Below are positions 16,614-26,006 of a stretch of DNA of 64,000 bases, piece after piece. A model generated the notes under the pieces. It searched no databases, had not been told where the DNA came from, and was given only the letters and a program-made list of their open reading frames with translations. Positions within the stretch are counted from its first letter, which is position 1. Each line of letters begins with the position of its first letter. This DNA is from Halogranum amylolyticum (GTDB taxonomy: Archaea > Halobacteriota > Halobacteria > Halobacteriales > Haloferacaceae): the NCBI RefSeq assembly GCF_900110465.1, contig NZ_FODV01000014.1, positions 1-64,000 of the forward strand, read 5' to 3'. The position numbers and the translations under genes were made by a program.

Positions 16614-17588
16614 TCAGAACCGATCGAACAGTCCAGGCTGCTCTGAGAGCATCGAGTGATCCAGATACAACCGTTCGAGGCCGACATCGCGAGCGTGTTC
16701 GACGACAGCGAGATACTCTTCGGAGGTAATCGGACGGCTGAGTTCCTCGTAGATGTCCTCGCTTTTCGCCTTGTAGTACGGCTGATACTGGGCCATAATA
16801 TCGACGAACGAATCACTCGACACCTCGGTGGCGATGTACTCTAGCACTCGTTTTGCACTCCCGACGTGGTTTGGCATCACGAGATGTCGGATGAGCAGTC
16901 CCCCGGTCGCCAGTCCCGTATCGTCGATCTGTAGGTCCCCGACTTGGCGATGCATCTCCTGGAGTGACGCTTTGATGTTCGACCAGTAGTTCGGTGCCTT
17001 CGAGTACAGTGCTGCCGCCTGGTCGTCTGCCCACTTCACGTCGGGCATGTAGATGTCGACGACGCCATCGAGTTCCTCGAGGATCGCCGTTCGCTCGTAT
17101 CCTCCACAGTTCCAGACGATCGGGAGGTCCAACCCGCGGGCTTTGGCAATCTTGACCGCCTCCACGAGGTGTGGTGCGTGGTGGGTCGGCGACACGAAGT
17201 TGATGTTGTGACAGCCACGCGCTTGGAGTTCGAGTGCCATCTCGGCGATGTCTACGGCGGTAGCCGGATCACCCTTCGCCTCGTGGCTGGTCTCGAAGTT
17301 TTGGCAAAAGACACACTTCATATTGCAGTTCGCCAGAAAGATCGTCCCACTGCCGTTGTGGCCTTTCAGACAGTCCTCCTCACCAAAATGTGGGAAGTAC
17401 GACGAGACGTAGGCGGTGTCGTCGACTTGGCAGGTGCCTTCGTGTCCGGCCGTCCGGTCGACGTGGCACTCGTAGGCGCACAGATCGCAGTCGGCGTACC
17501 GCGTCCAGAGGTCAGTCACTCGTTTTTCGAACACTGTCTCGGAGAGTCTATGGTAGTTCGGAACCGCGTCGGGCTGATTGACGCTCAT
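16614..17588 (-). CDS. Radical SAM protein, PflA-like
   Basis: The 324-residue protein (start MSVNQPDAVPNY at 17588; an earlier ATG exists at 17600) has an N-terminal Cys cluster (CDLCAYECHVDR, GTCQVDD), then the radical SAM [4Fe-4S] motif C-x3-C-x2-C in CNMKCVFCQN, GGYER and a C-terminal barrel. The N-terminal cysteines plus the CNMKC-x-x-C order match the family of pyruvate-formate-lyase-activating-enzyme-like proteins of unknown substrate (COG1313-type). It would cleave S-adenosylmethionine to a radical. No partner enzyme is adjacent. Confidence 0.9.
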   Translation of the reverse strand: MSVNQPDAVPNYHRLSETVFEKRVTDLWTRYADCDLCAYECHVDRTAGHEGTCQVDDTAYVSSYFPHFGEEDCLKGHNGSGTIFLANCNMKCVFCQNFETSHEAKGDPATAVDIAEMALELQARGCHNINFVSPTHHAPHLVEAVKIAKARGLDLPIVWNCGGYERTAILEELDGVVDIYMPDVKWADDQAAALYSKAPNYWSNIKASLQEMHRQVGDLQIDDTGLATGGLLIRHLVMPNHVGSAKRVLEYIATEVSSDSFVDIMAQYQPYYKAKSEDIYEELSRPITSEEYLAVVEHARDVGLERLYLDHSMLSEQPGLFDRF

Positions 17589-17789
17589 ACCCAATTTCAT
17601 GCGCTACGTTAACATACTCTTATTGCCAGCGAGACAGACGTTTTCGGCCGCTGAACGGCTCTCCGAAGGTCGAGCCTGTTCTCTCATCGTTCCACACCCG
17701 AGAGTGTTCGCCAGAGCACCGAACCAGAGTTCTGTATCGGTCACGAGGACAGCCTCAACTGACGGAGAGAACCCGAGGCTCGCGGGAGT

Positions 17790-17818
17790 CTATAATGGAT
17801 TATCACGTAGAGTACTGT
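17790..17818 (+). promoter_or_regulatory. TATA element before UPF0182 gene
   Basis: TATAATGGATTAT at 17790-17802 centres about 23 nt before ATG 17819, favouring that start over the ATG at 17795, which lies inside the element. Confidence 0.4.
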
Positions 17819-20569
17819 ATGGCAGCTTCTAGCAGAGGGTGGAGGCGCGTACTACTGGCGATTATCGCAATGGCCGCACTCTATGGCTTCGTTGCAGTCC
17901 CGTCGTTGTATGGGGACTATCTCTGGTTCGCCGCGATGGACTACGAGTCGGTGTTCCTGACGATACTCGGCTATCGCATCGGGCTGTTTGTCCTGACCGC
18001 GGTCCTCAGTTTCGGTGTTCTCGCTGCGAACTATCGGGTTGCGAGAGAGAATCTTCGCAACATCGATGCCGCCGCGGTGCCGTGGACCTATCGCGCAGCG
18101 GTCGTCGGTGGCGCTCTCCTCATCGGACTCAGCTACGCATCCACATGGGAGACCGTGCTTCGATTCGTTCACGGGACGGCGTTCGGCACAGCCGACCCAG
18201 TCTACGACCTGGACGTCGCCTTTTATATTTACACGCTGCCAGTGTTGAATCTCGCCGTCGGATATCTACTCGTCATCGTCGGGGCCGGGGCCGGCCTCTC
18301 GTTCGTCCTCTACGCACGTGCATTCTCTATGCCCGAGGCGGCTGGTCGCTCGCCCGGCGTGAACATCAGATACGACGTTGTGGCCATGCGGTCGTTTCTA
18401 CGTGAGCACGCTACCATCCACGTCTTGGCCACCATCGGCGGCCTGTTGATTCTTCTCGGACTGACGTTCGTCCTTGACCGCTTCGAACTGTTGTTCTCTC
18501 CCCGCGGGACCGTGTTCGGGATGGGAGCCACCGACCGGACGGTGTTTCTACCCCTCTTAGGGCTTCTTGCTGTCACCGCCGTCATCGGCGGACTCGTCGT
18601 GCTCGTCAACATCTGGTTTCAGTACCCTCGTTCGATGTCCGTTCCAGTCGCCCTGCTCGTGGGCTTCCTGCTCGTCGGCAACGTCGCGGGGTTCGTCTAT
18701 CAGGATTTCGTCGTCGAACCGGACGAATTCAACAAAGAACAGCAGTATCTCAGCCGCGAAATCGCGTTCACCAACCGGGCGTACGCACTCGACCGAATCG
18801 AGGAGCGTAGCTTCCCCGTTTCAGAGACACTCAGTCGAGACCAACTGACAGACAATCAGGGGACGATCGACAACATGCGACTGTGGGACCCTCGTCCGCT
18901 CCGGACGACGTACAACGAACTGCAGATCTTCCGAACATACTATCAGTTCGACGACATCGATATCGATCGATACGACATCGACGGTCGAGAGACGCAAGTG
19001 ATGGTGTCGGCACGCGAACTCGATTTCGAGTCGCTGCCGTCCGAGTCGAAGACGTGGGTCAACCGCCATCTGGTGTACACTCACGGCTTCGGCGTCGCCA
19101 TGTCCCCGGTCAGTGAGGTGACGGCAGATGGCCTGCCAGCTTTCTACATCCAGGATATTCCTCCGAACTCGTCGGTCGACATCGAGGTGACCCAACCACG
19201 GATCTACTACGGCGAGACGACCACCGACTACGTAATCGTGAACACCCGGACCCAGGAGCTCGACTATCCAAGCGGCGGTCAGAACGTCTACATCTCGTAC
19301 ACCGGTGAGGGTGGCACTCGACTCGATTCGACGCTTCGGAAATTCGTGTACTCGATCAAGTTCCTCGACCCTCGCATCGTTCTCTCAGATTCGGTGACCG
19401 ACGACTCCCGCCTTCAGTTCAACCGAGATATCCGAACACGGGCGTCCACTATCGCTCCGTTCCTCGAATACGACCGCGATCCGTACCTGGTGATTGCAAA
19501 CGGGAAGCTCTACTGGATCTACGACGCGTACACCACCAGTGATACGTACCCGTATTCGAGTCGGATTCGGTTCAAAGGAGAACAGGTGAACTACGTCAGG
19601 AACTCAGTGAAGGTCGTGGTCGATGCACACACCGGTGAGACAACCTACTACGTTGCAGAACCAGATGACCCGCTCATCCAAACCTACCGGAAAGCGTTCC
19701 CAGAGTTGTTCATCGACCTCGAGGAGATGCCCGCTGAACTCCGCCAACACGTCCGCTATCCCGAGGATGCGTTCCGAGTGCAGGCCCAGCAGTATCTGCT
19801 GTATCATATGACCGATCCGAAGGTCTTCTACAACAAGGAGGACGCCTGGCGGATTCCCAACGAGGTTGCCCGTGGGGAAGAGATTCCGATGACCCCTTAC
19901 TACATCATCATGACCTTCCCCGGGGAAGAGAACCCCGAGTTCGTGATGATTCAACCGTACATCCCTGAAGGGCGCCAGAACATGATCGGGTGGCTCGCTG
20001 CTCGCTCCGACCCGCCGAACTATGGGACGCTCAAGGCGTTCCATTTCTCGAAGCAACGGCTCGTGTTCGGGCCGATGCAAATTGAGTCGCGCATCGACCA
20101 GGATGCCGACATCTCTCAACAGATTACACTCTGGTCGCAGGCCGGGTCGTCGGTCATCCGGGGTAACCTACTCGCGATTCCAATTGACGACACCGTCATC
20201 TACGTCGAACCGCTCTTTCTCGAATCTCGGGAGCAAGGCTCGCTGCCGGAACTCAAGCGAGTCATCGTGACACACGGTAACCGAGTCGCGATGCAACCAT
20301 CACTCGAACAGGCATTAGCGGTCCAAGTGGGACCCGCCCGTCCGGCAGCATCGACACCCGGTGAAGGTCTCTCGGAGGCCGACCTCGAGCAGGCCCGGAC
20401 GTTGTACGAAGAAGCACAAGCAGCGTTGCGGCGCGGTGACTTCGAGACGTACGGCGAGAGGATTACTGCCCTAGGCGCCTTGCTGGAAGGCTCCGAGTCA
20501 CAACGAGCGGGGAATACGACGGGGACAGAGTCCTTCGCTGGCGGTGCTACTGCGATGACTGCGCCGTAG
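17819..20569 (+). CDS. UPF0182 family large membrane protein
   Basis: The 916-aa protein starts MAASSRGWRRVLLAIIAMAA and has about seven hydrophobic helices in the first 300 residues (for example LYGDYLWFAAMDYESVF after helix one). A long extracytoplasmic part with YVIVNTRTQELDYPSG, LRKFVYSIKFLDPRIVLSD, RAPFLEYDRDPYLVI-like text (here IAPFLEYDRDPYLVI), KLYWIYDAYT and RIRFKGEQVNYVRNSVKVV follows. These blocks are the hallmark of the UPF0182/COG1615 family, widespread in actinobacteria, cyanobacteria and archaea. Function is unknown. The C-terminal 80 residues hold a helical acidic segment (ADLEQARTLYEEAQAALRRG) as in bacterial homologues. Confidence 0.95.
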   Translation: MAASSRGWRRVLLAIIAMAALYGFVAVPSLYGDYLWFAAMDYESVFLTILGYRIGLFVLTAVLSFGVLAANYRVARENLRNIDAAAVPWTYRAAVVGGALLIGLSYASTWETVLRFVHGTAFGTADPVYDLDVAFYIYTLPVLNLAVGYLLVIVGAGAGLSFVLYARAFSMPEAAGRSPGVNIRYDVVAMRSFLREHATIHVLATIGGLLILLGLTFVLDRFELLFSPRGTVFGMGATDRTVFLPLLGLLAVTAVIGGLVVLVNIWFQYPRSMSVPVALLVGFLLVGNVAGFVYQDFVVEPDEFNKEQQYLSREIAFTNRAYALDRIEERSFPVSETLSRDQLTDNQGTIDNMRLWDPRPLRTTYNELQIFRTYYQFDDIDIDRYDIDGRETQVMVSARELDFESLPSESKTWVNRHLVYTHGFGVAMSPVSEVTADGLPAFYIQDIPPNSSVDIEVTQPRIYYGETTTDYVIVNTRTQELDYPSGGQNVYISYTGEGGTRLDSTLRKFVYSIKFLDPRIVLSDSVTDDSRLQFNRDIRTRASTIAPFLEYDRDPYLVIANGKLYWIYDAYTTSDTYPYSSRIRFKGEQVNYVRNSVKVVVDAHTGETTYYVAEPDDPLIQTYRKAFPELFIDLEEMPAELRQHVRYPEDAFRVQAQQYLLYHMTDPKVFYNKEDAWRIPNEVARGEEIPMTPYYIIMTFPGEENPEFVMIQPYIPEGRQNMIGWLAARSDPPNYGTLKAFHFSKQRLVFGPMQIESRIDQDADISQQITLWSQAGSSVIRGNLLAIPIDDTVIYVEPLFLESREQGSLPELKRVIVTHGNRVAMQPSLEQALAVQVGPARPAASTPGEGLSEADLEQARTLYEEAQAALRRGDFETYGERITALGALLEGSESQRAGNTTGTESFAGGATAMTAP

Positions 20570-20596
20570 CTTCGGCGCAATGTGAACTACCCCACC

Positions 20597-21099
20597 CTAC
20601 CGCTCGCCTGGCGGTTCGCGCTTGAGGGTGTCGTCAGAACTCGAAGAGTTCTGACTGCCAACCAGAAGTCTCTGACTTCTGGTGATGGGGCTTCCTGCTT
20701 CCACGACGCGCTTTGCAGGGACCGAAGTGGTGCCCGTAGGGAGTGCAGTCTCTACAGGCGTTAACGAATCGCGACGCAATTCGTTCGCACACCAGAAATC
20801 TTTGATTTCTGGGGACGTTGATTCGGAGCGTCCCGCTCCTAACTGCTTGATACCGCGAGAAAGAATGTTCCATGCCGCGTTCCAATCCCGTCGGCGGTGA
20901 ACCCGCATGACGGACAATTGTGTTCCCGAACCCACAGCGGCTTGTCCGTCTCGACGCCACACGCCGCACACTCCTTGGTCGTCCCCGCCGGGTCTACGGC
21001 CACGAAGTGTGTCCCCTCGCGTTCGCACTTGTATTCGAGCATCCGCAGGAACGTCCCCCACGCCGTGCCTGCGCGGTTCCGGGAGTTCCCCGGTAGTTT
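20597..21099 (-). pseudogene. TnpB C-terminal remnant 2
   Basis: Reading from LPGNSRNRAGTAWGTFLRML at about 21099: LEYKCEREGTHFVAVDPAG, CAACG, then CPSCGFTAD; a frameshift near 20890; then DWNAAWNILSRGIKQLGAG and the tail ending at 20597 (REPPGER). It is closely related to remnant 1. Only the zinc finger and C-terminal RuvC part remain. Palindromes at 20634-20654, 20662-20682 and 20792-20812 lie within the frame. Confidence 0.78.
20634..20812 (-). repeat. Palindromes in tnpB remnant 2
   Basis: Inverted repeats with three-base loops: TCAGAACTC-GAA-GAGTTCTGA (20634-20654), CCAGAAGTC-TCT-GACTTCTGG (20662-20682), CCAGAAATC-TTT-GATTTCTGG (20792-20812). A fourth, AACGAATCGC-GAC-GCAATTCGTT (20763-20785), has one mismatch that becomes a G-U pair in minus-strand RNA. 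The variable base of the stem changes together with its partner. Confidence 0.7.
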
Positions 21100-21107
21100 A
21101 GTTTCGA

Positions 21108-21269
21108 TCCTGGAGACGACTCACGGCGATGGCCGTTATGTACGCAGCGGCAGGGCTCGTCGAGAGTTTCGCCCAACTCCACCGTGTTGGTGTCGTCTCT
21201 TCTGACTCAGGCTTTCTTCGCTACGAGACGGTCCTCGACCGCTTCGAATACTGCGACGGCACGGGCTGA
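21108..21269 (+). repeat. Duplicated 5' gene fragment (copy A)
   Basis: From GGAGACGACTCACGGCG (upstream) through ATG 21129, the frame reads MAVMYAAAGLVESFAQLHRV, GVVSSDSGFLRYETVLDRF and EYCDGTG to a stop at 21269. The minus-strand segment 44580-44735 carries the same upstream text and a near-identical N-terminus. The parent protein is not recognised. This copy ends beside the rhodanese gene. Confidence 0.6.
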
Positions 21270-21298
21270 TGGGCGTGCGACGTCGACGGGACAGTCGG

Positions 21299-21667
21299 TC
21301 ACGGCCTGAGTTTCCCGATGAATGAGGCGATTCGATACAGGAGCGTGTTCTTCTCGTAGTGTCGCCACCCGGTGTAGCCACCGGAGAGTGTCGTAGCTTC
21401 GTATCCCTTCGACTCGAGATAGCTGGTCGCTCTTCGAGCGACGACGCCTGCTTTACACACCGTCACGATCTCCGCGTCCTCGGGGAGTGCCTTCAGATGT
21501 GGCTCGAGAGCGTCACTGTGTCCTTGTTGCAGGTCGTGGTAGACTGGCGCGTTGTAGCTTCCCTCGATCTGTTCTCGTTGGTAGTCCGCTTCCGGACGGA
21601 TGTCGAGGACGAACACATCACGGGCTGATTGCAGCTCGGCAAGTCGTGCCGGGCCGACCTTACTCAT
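21299..21667 (-). CDS. Rhodanese-like sulfurtransferase domain protein
   Basis: A single rhodanese domain of 122 aa: VFVLDIRPEADYQREQIEGS, NAPVYHDL and the active-site loop CKAGVVARRA with the catalytic Cys, then LSGGYTGWRHY. It can carry a persulfide or act as a sulfur relay. Its ATG overlaps the end of the methyltransferase gene, so the two are co-transcribed. The C-terminal 16 residues are a hydrophobic/basic extension (LLYRIASFIGKLRP). Confidence 0.92.
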   Translation of the reverse strand: MSKVGPARLAELQSARDVFVLDIRPEADYQREQIEGSYNAPVYHDLQQGHSDALEPHLKALPEDAEIVTVCKAGVVARRATSYLESKGYEATTLSGGYTGWRHYEKNTLLYRIASFIGKLRP

Positions 21668-22223
21668 TGTTGTCTCCGATCACGAGGAAGGTTTCGGGCC
21701 GCGTTGCCTGAAATTCGATGTCGAAGCCGGCGTCCCGAAGCGCCGTTGCTGCATCCGTGGCGGTGAATCGTTCCGTAAGCGGTGGCCCGGCGTTACCAGC
21801 ACCTTCTGCGGACCAGTCGGCGACGACGACACGGCCGCCGGGTTCGAGTACCCGTGCGAGTTCGGCGAGCGCTTCATCGCTGACGAACTCGTGATAGGTC
21901 ATCGTCGACACCGCCTTCTCGAGGTGGTTGTCGGCGAACGGGAGCGACTCGACCCCGGATGTGACGAGTTCGACGTTCTCGGGGAGCCCCTTCTCGCGAT
22001 AGACGTCGTGCATCTGTTCTTGGATATCGACTGCGTAGACGTGCTCGACGTGGGGGGCGACAGCATCGGTGTAGAAGCCGGTTCCACTCCCTAGATCGAC
22101 CACTGTCTCGGAACTGGCTAACTCGAGTGCCCAGAGGAGTTCGTCGCGAGAAACGTAGCGGTATCGTGAAGCAGCGTCCTCGAGTTTGGACGCCTTCGTT
22201 GCATCGAACGTGTGGTGTCCCAT
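21660..22223 (-). CDS. Class I SAM-dependent methyltransferase
   Basis: The 187-aa protein (start MGHHTFDATKA; an upstream ATG at 22286 would add 21 unlikely residues) has motif I VVDLGSGTGFYTDAV, motif II VYAVDIQ, and ARVLEPGGRVVVADW, the Methyltransf_11 layout. Substrate unknown. It overlaps the rhodanese gene by 8 nt; the pairing with sulfur transfer and, elsewhere, with metallo-beta-lactamase genes hints at a sulfur or metalloid detoxification role (inference). Confidence 0.92.
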   Translation of the reverse strand: MGHHTFDATKASKLEDAASRYRYVSRDELLWALELASSETVVDLGSGTGFYTDAVAPHVEHVYAVDIQEQMHDVYREKGLPENVELVTSGVESLPFADNHLEKAVSTMTYHEFVSDEALAELARVLEPGGRVVVADWSAEGAGNAGPPLTERFTATDAATALRDAGFDIEFQATRPETFLVIGDNNE

Positions 22224-22811
22224 ATTGCTATAGTTGTGCACAAATACTGAAATACTTGGTGGTACAGCTTGATTCGCATCAGTCAAGAATACGAGAGCAG
22301 AGAATAGAATTCATACAGCTATCAGCATTAAAACTCGCTTCACAGAATTAATCCGGCTTCGAAGGTAGATAAAGTTTACACTACCGCTACACCGGTGACG
22401 GCAACAATATTGTAGACAAGAACAATATCGAGGTGTATTTCGAAAGCCACTCTCGATGGGCTCCCGGATGGACGGAGATTGCAGTCGTCCGTGGCGGCGG
22501 TATCACTTCTCTCGAATCGAAGTGTCGTCCACCTCCTTCGTTCTGAAGGGGTATATGTTCTCGCTGGTGTCCGGCGGTGACAACGCTGTGATCGTCGATG
22601 CCGGTTGCTTGAGGCCGCTCCAGATGTCTGATTGTTCGATATTGTTGTTTAGTATGACTGAATAGTAGAACTGATCAGTTTAACTTGTCCTGTCCGGTCA
22701 AAGCCCAGGGAGAGACTGTACGTTCAGTCATGCTCGTCGACGCCGTCGACAGACAGAGTAGACGAAGTACCGCAGGGCTCGACGATGTGATTCACGAGTA
22801 TAGTGGTTATA
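22224..22811. other. Gene-poor gap with possible metallo-beta-lactamase remnant
   Basis: At about 22540-22620 (+) a frame reads LKGYMFSLVSGGDNAVIVDA, like the first strands of metallo-beta-lactamase-fold hydrolases (x-NAVIVDAG). It goes nowhere: no HXHXDH motif follows. The remainder is AT-richer and shows no gene. Confidence 0.3.
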
Positions 22812-23036
22812 CTACTCGGCGTACAGAAGGGTTCGTCGGCACTCAGGACAAACGTACGGCACTGGCGTAAGGATTTCATCCGCTCGTATGCTGCTAAGGA
22901 AACCGTCTTCCGTCGATCGTGAGACGATAGATAGTTCACCCAAGGCGTCGGATCCTTGTAGTTCCATCTGCTCTAATGGTTCCTCACAATCCGGACAGAC
23001 CTTCTCAGAGGGCATGTCTGTGTAGGACACAGCCAT
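22812..23036 (-). CDS. Small two-CxxC zinc-ribbon protein, 74 aa
   Basis: The protein has KVCPDCEEPLEQMELQG and, 50 residues on, VPYVCPECRRTLLYAE, so C-x2-C pairs at both ends forming a zinc ribbon with an acidic middle. Haloarchaea have many such proteins of unknown role. ATG 23036 follows an AT-rich region. Confidence 0.7.
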   Translation of the reverse strand: MAVSYTDMPSEKVCPDCEEPLEQMELQGSDALGELSIVSRSTEDGFLSSIRADEILTPVPYVCPECRRTLLYAE

Positions 23037-23959
23037 TCCTGCTTAAAAATAGGTCGACTTATTGTCTGATTCTGACTGGGTTGCAACCGTTCTGATGGCG
23101 AGCGATACACAGACCTACCTGACGGCCGTTTCGTAACTCGTCGCGTGAAGCGAACGGCGATACCTTGCTGAACTCGCCCACCTATGAAAATCCCGCACTA
23201 ACCAATCACGGTTCTCCGTTCAGTACCCGACTCCTGCAGTGGGCGTGCTAGCTCGCAAGCAACACCTCGTACGAACTCGCTTTGCGTGGGAGAAAACACG
23301 CCAACAGTCCCGTGGAAGCGTGAAGTGTAATCCATATTAATAGCATTCGGGGCAATGATAAACCAGTATCCTCGTCTACATAAAAGCGATACGCCACGAC
23401 GGGATGAACAGCAACTGTCAGAGGCACTTTCCCTATCCCTCCCATCCCATCATCCTCATCCCTGGTAGTTGTTCGTCAAATGCGTGCGCTGGTCGGTAAT
23501 AGAAGCGAATGCGACACAGACTCAGTGTACGAGATGCGTGTTAGTGGAGCGTAAGTCGCCTGGGGAACAACAAGCCGATTAACCAACTTACCTCGAGAGT
23601 CGCGCCGACGTCGGATCGTGACACTCAGAATCATCGCCGGCTGCCAGCCGCTCAGAGTGGTGGCCACTACTACTTGTGATAAGAACATGAAGTCCACATG
23701 GTGTTGGTATTTGGATACAATACTGAGGAAGAGGTTTGGCGAGTCGATTTAGTTCAGGCATCGATACAAAATGTTGAGTCGAGAGGAGATAAGCGATGAA
23801 CACAACTATTTAGCCGACTCATAGCTGTCTCTGTGGGTTCACTTGATCTGCGTTCGACCACACCATCGATGGACTAGAGCGCGCCGATATCGATAGTGAT
23901 AAAAGTCTAATTGTACAATATACACAATACTCTGGTGAGGACCAGAGCTAATCAAACAG
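23037..23959. other. Long gap without a confident gene
   Basis: No frame here shows a recognised domain. The minus strand at about 23610-23690 (SGWQPAMILSVTIRRRR) is similar at base level to plus-strand 6215-6290 (SDWRPAMVRSVTTDEK), so both may be remnants of one unknown reading frame. A promoter for the TusA-like gene is expected in the AT-rich end (23890-23930). Confidence 0.4.
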
Positions 23960-24226
23960 ATGACAGAAAACTCACTAACTATCGAAAATGCTGACCGTGT
24001 GGTAGATGTGACTGGCCAAGTCTGTGCGATGCCAATCTTGTCCGCCGCCGATTCCCTGCGAGACGCAGCCGATGGCGACCTACTGGCTATCAAAACTGGC
24101 AGGCCCGCGGACGAATGCGACGACATCGAAGACTGGGTGGCAAGACTCAACGGGGCCTCCTTTATCGGCACTCGAAGCTCAGATGCCGGAGTAATCGCGT
24201 TTGCCAGACGAGACATAAGTGATTGA
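23960..24226 (+). CDS. TusA/SirA-like sulfur-carrier protein
   Basis: The 88-aa protein has VVDVTGQVCAMPILSAADSL: the conserved C-x-x-P (CAMP) at the start of helix one is where TusA-family proteins carry a persulfide. It continues DGDLLAIKTGRPADECDDIE, which matches the second strand and the acidic helix of the fold. It probably moves sulfur between partners; none lies next to it here, though a rhodanese gene is 2.3 kb upstream. Confidence 0.85.
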   Translation: MTENSLTIENADRVVDVTGQVCAMPILSAADSLRDAADGDLLAIKTGRPADECDDIEDWVARLNGASFIGTRSSDAGVIAFARRDISD

Positions 24227-24316
24227 TCGTTGGCCATGGAACGGTCGTACCTACCTACCGTCGGCCGTATCTCACGATTGCTACCGTCACCACACGCTGA
24301 AGCGAGGGCGAACGAG

Positions 24317-24442
24317 ATGACAAACCACACATGTGAGTACTACTTCACACACCGCTCAGTATCGCATCTCGATCCCGCTATCGAAGGGACAAACGTCGTT
24401 CCGACACTCGGTGACGCTCCCAAATACCAACAAGTACGATGA
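24317..24442 (+). pseudogene. Short remnant related to the Cys-rich protein end
   Basis: From ATG 24317: MTNHTCEYYFTHRSVSHLDP. The piece C-(E/Y)-x-YFTHR-x-x-HL matches ECYFTHRTRNHLEE near the end of the proteins at 1.6 and 12.1 kb. Its stop overlaps the ATG of the next gene (ATGA). Too short to be functional on its own. Confidence 0.4.
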
Positions 24443-25494
24443 CACTCTACGACCACGTTGCAGGCCTCCCGTTGTCAATTGCAGCGAACGACCGAACGAG
24501 CCGACGCCGAGAGATGGCAGATGGACGAGTCCGCGTCACATCGACCTTCGCGTTGCTGTCCGGAGAGACGTTTGGAGCCGGTGAAGACGTCACGTACGAT
24601 GTCGTCGATCACGAGGCGTTGCCTAAGCCGCCCGTGTTCGACTTTACTGGGGAGTATACGTTCGACGAATTCTCTCGGTCGCTCGACGAGTTAGATCTGT
24701 TCCCGGAGAAACCGCCGGAACGCGAGGAGTCTCGGAACTACAGGCGCTGGGCGCTCGAGAGCGCTGCCCTCGATCTGGCACTCAAGCAGAACGACGAGAC
24801 GCTCGCCTCGCTCCTCGACCGCGAGCGCTCACCGGTCCGGTTTGTCGCCAGCACCCCAGTACCAGACGGTGACACCACTCGGGTCCAAGACATCCTCACA
24901 GTCAACCCAGCATGCGAGTTCAAACTCGACCCAACCGAAGCCTGGACGAAAGATACGTTCACGACACTCGCCGAGACCGGCGCTGTCCGCGTCCTCGACT
25001 TGAGGGGACAAGACGAGATGACTGCTGACGATGGACCGTCGCTGGCCACGCTCTACCGACGGATCTTCGAGACGTTCCCCGATGCCATCATCGAAGACCC
25101 CACTGTCACCGACGACGTTCAGGATCTGTTGCCAGCGAACGTAGACCGTATTTCGTGGGACGCGCCAGTCCACTGCGTCGACGACCTCCGTGAGCGACCG
25201 TTTGCTCCACGCTGGTGCAACGTCAAGCCCTCGCGGTTCGGCACTGTTCGATCGTTGTTCGAGACCATCGAATACTGCGAGGCCGAAGATATCCAGATGT
25301 ACGGCGGTGGGCAGTCCGAACTCTGTGTCGGGCGGGGACATATACAGCTACTGGCATCACTCTTCTATCCAGACAGCCCGAACGACGTAGCACCGCGGTC
25401 GTACAACGAACCGGACGTGAGGGCTGAACTGCGAGCGAGCCCACTCGAACCGCCAGCGAATCCGGCCGGGATGGAGTGGACGCAACTCGACTGA
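24439..25494 (+). CDS. Enolase-superfamily protein
   Basis: The 351-aa protein has a capping N-terminal domain and a barrel with FKLDPTEAWTKDTFTTLAET, VRVLDLRGQDE, AIIEDPTV, WCNVKPSRFGTVRSLFETIE and MYGGGQSELCVGRGHIQLLA. Strand-end Asp and Glu (LDLRG, IEDP) and the late Lys (VKPSRFG) correspond to the metal ligands and general base of muconate-lactonizing/mandelate-racemase enzymes. The first catalytic K-x-K is reduced to FKLD, so activity may differ. Substrate unknown. Start overlaps the preceding remnant. Confidence 0.8.
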   Translation: MTLYDHVAGLPLSIAANDRTSRRREMADGRVRVTSTFALLSGETFGAGEDVTYDVVDHEALPKPPVFDFTGEYTFDEFSRSLDELDLFPEKPPEREESRNYRRWALESAALDLALKQNDETLASLLDRERSPVRFVASTPVPDGDTTRVQDILTVNPACEFKLDPTEAWTKDTFTTLAETGAVRVLDLRGQDEMTADDGPSLATLYRRIFETFPDAIIEDPTVTDDVQDLLPANVDRISWDAPVHCVDDLRERPFAPRWCNVKPSRFGTVRSLFETIEYCEAEDIQMYGGGQSELCVGRGHIQLLASLFYPDSPNDVAPRSYNEPDVRAELRASPLEPPANPAGMEWTQLD

Positions 25495-25692
25495 ACTTCG
25501 TAATCACCCCCTGTACGCACAGAGAGCGGTATACGGCGTCCCATCTTTCTCGCAATGAATCGAGCGTCGGCGTCACACTTTACTCAATGCGTGGCAGGCG
25601 CACTCTTCGTGGGCCTTATCACCGTGAATATGGGCCCAAACCACAACGGACGCCCGTCAGAACGTCTTCCAGTATCACCACAGGCTCCCCAC

Positions 25693-25926
25693 ATGGGTAA
25701 CGCCACGCTCCTCACACGCTCATCACACCCGTTGTGTGCCGAAGCTGAACCTGATGCGACAGCCTTCCCCCACCGCGACAAAATGTTCTTGTTTACCAAC
25801 TCGCCGAAGTGGACTGACCCGGACCGAGACGACGAACTCATCGAATGGGCACAGGAGTTCCACGAGGCGCTCACGCCGTACGCGGCCGACAGCGTGTACA
25901 TGAACTACCTCGAAAGAGACGAAAAT
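25693..25926 (+). pseudogene. FAD-linked oxidoreductase, BBE-domain remnant
   Basis: The frame shows AEPDATAFPHRDKMFLFTNS, PKWTDPDRDDELIEWAQEFH and EALTPYAADSVYMNYLERDE, the C-terminal berberine-bridge-enzyme-like (BBE) segment of FAD oxidases, which ends near the conserved Y-x-N-Y. The FAD-binding half is missing and the frame runs on into unrelated sequence. It is a truncated gene of about 80 codons. Confidence 0.65.
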
Positions 25927-26006
25927 GCTCGACGAGGGCCGCGACCTGCTTGGTCGTCTCGACAGCTGACTAAGTCAACTGTCTTGGGGCGTGACCCCGA
26001 GACGGT

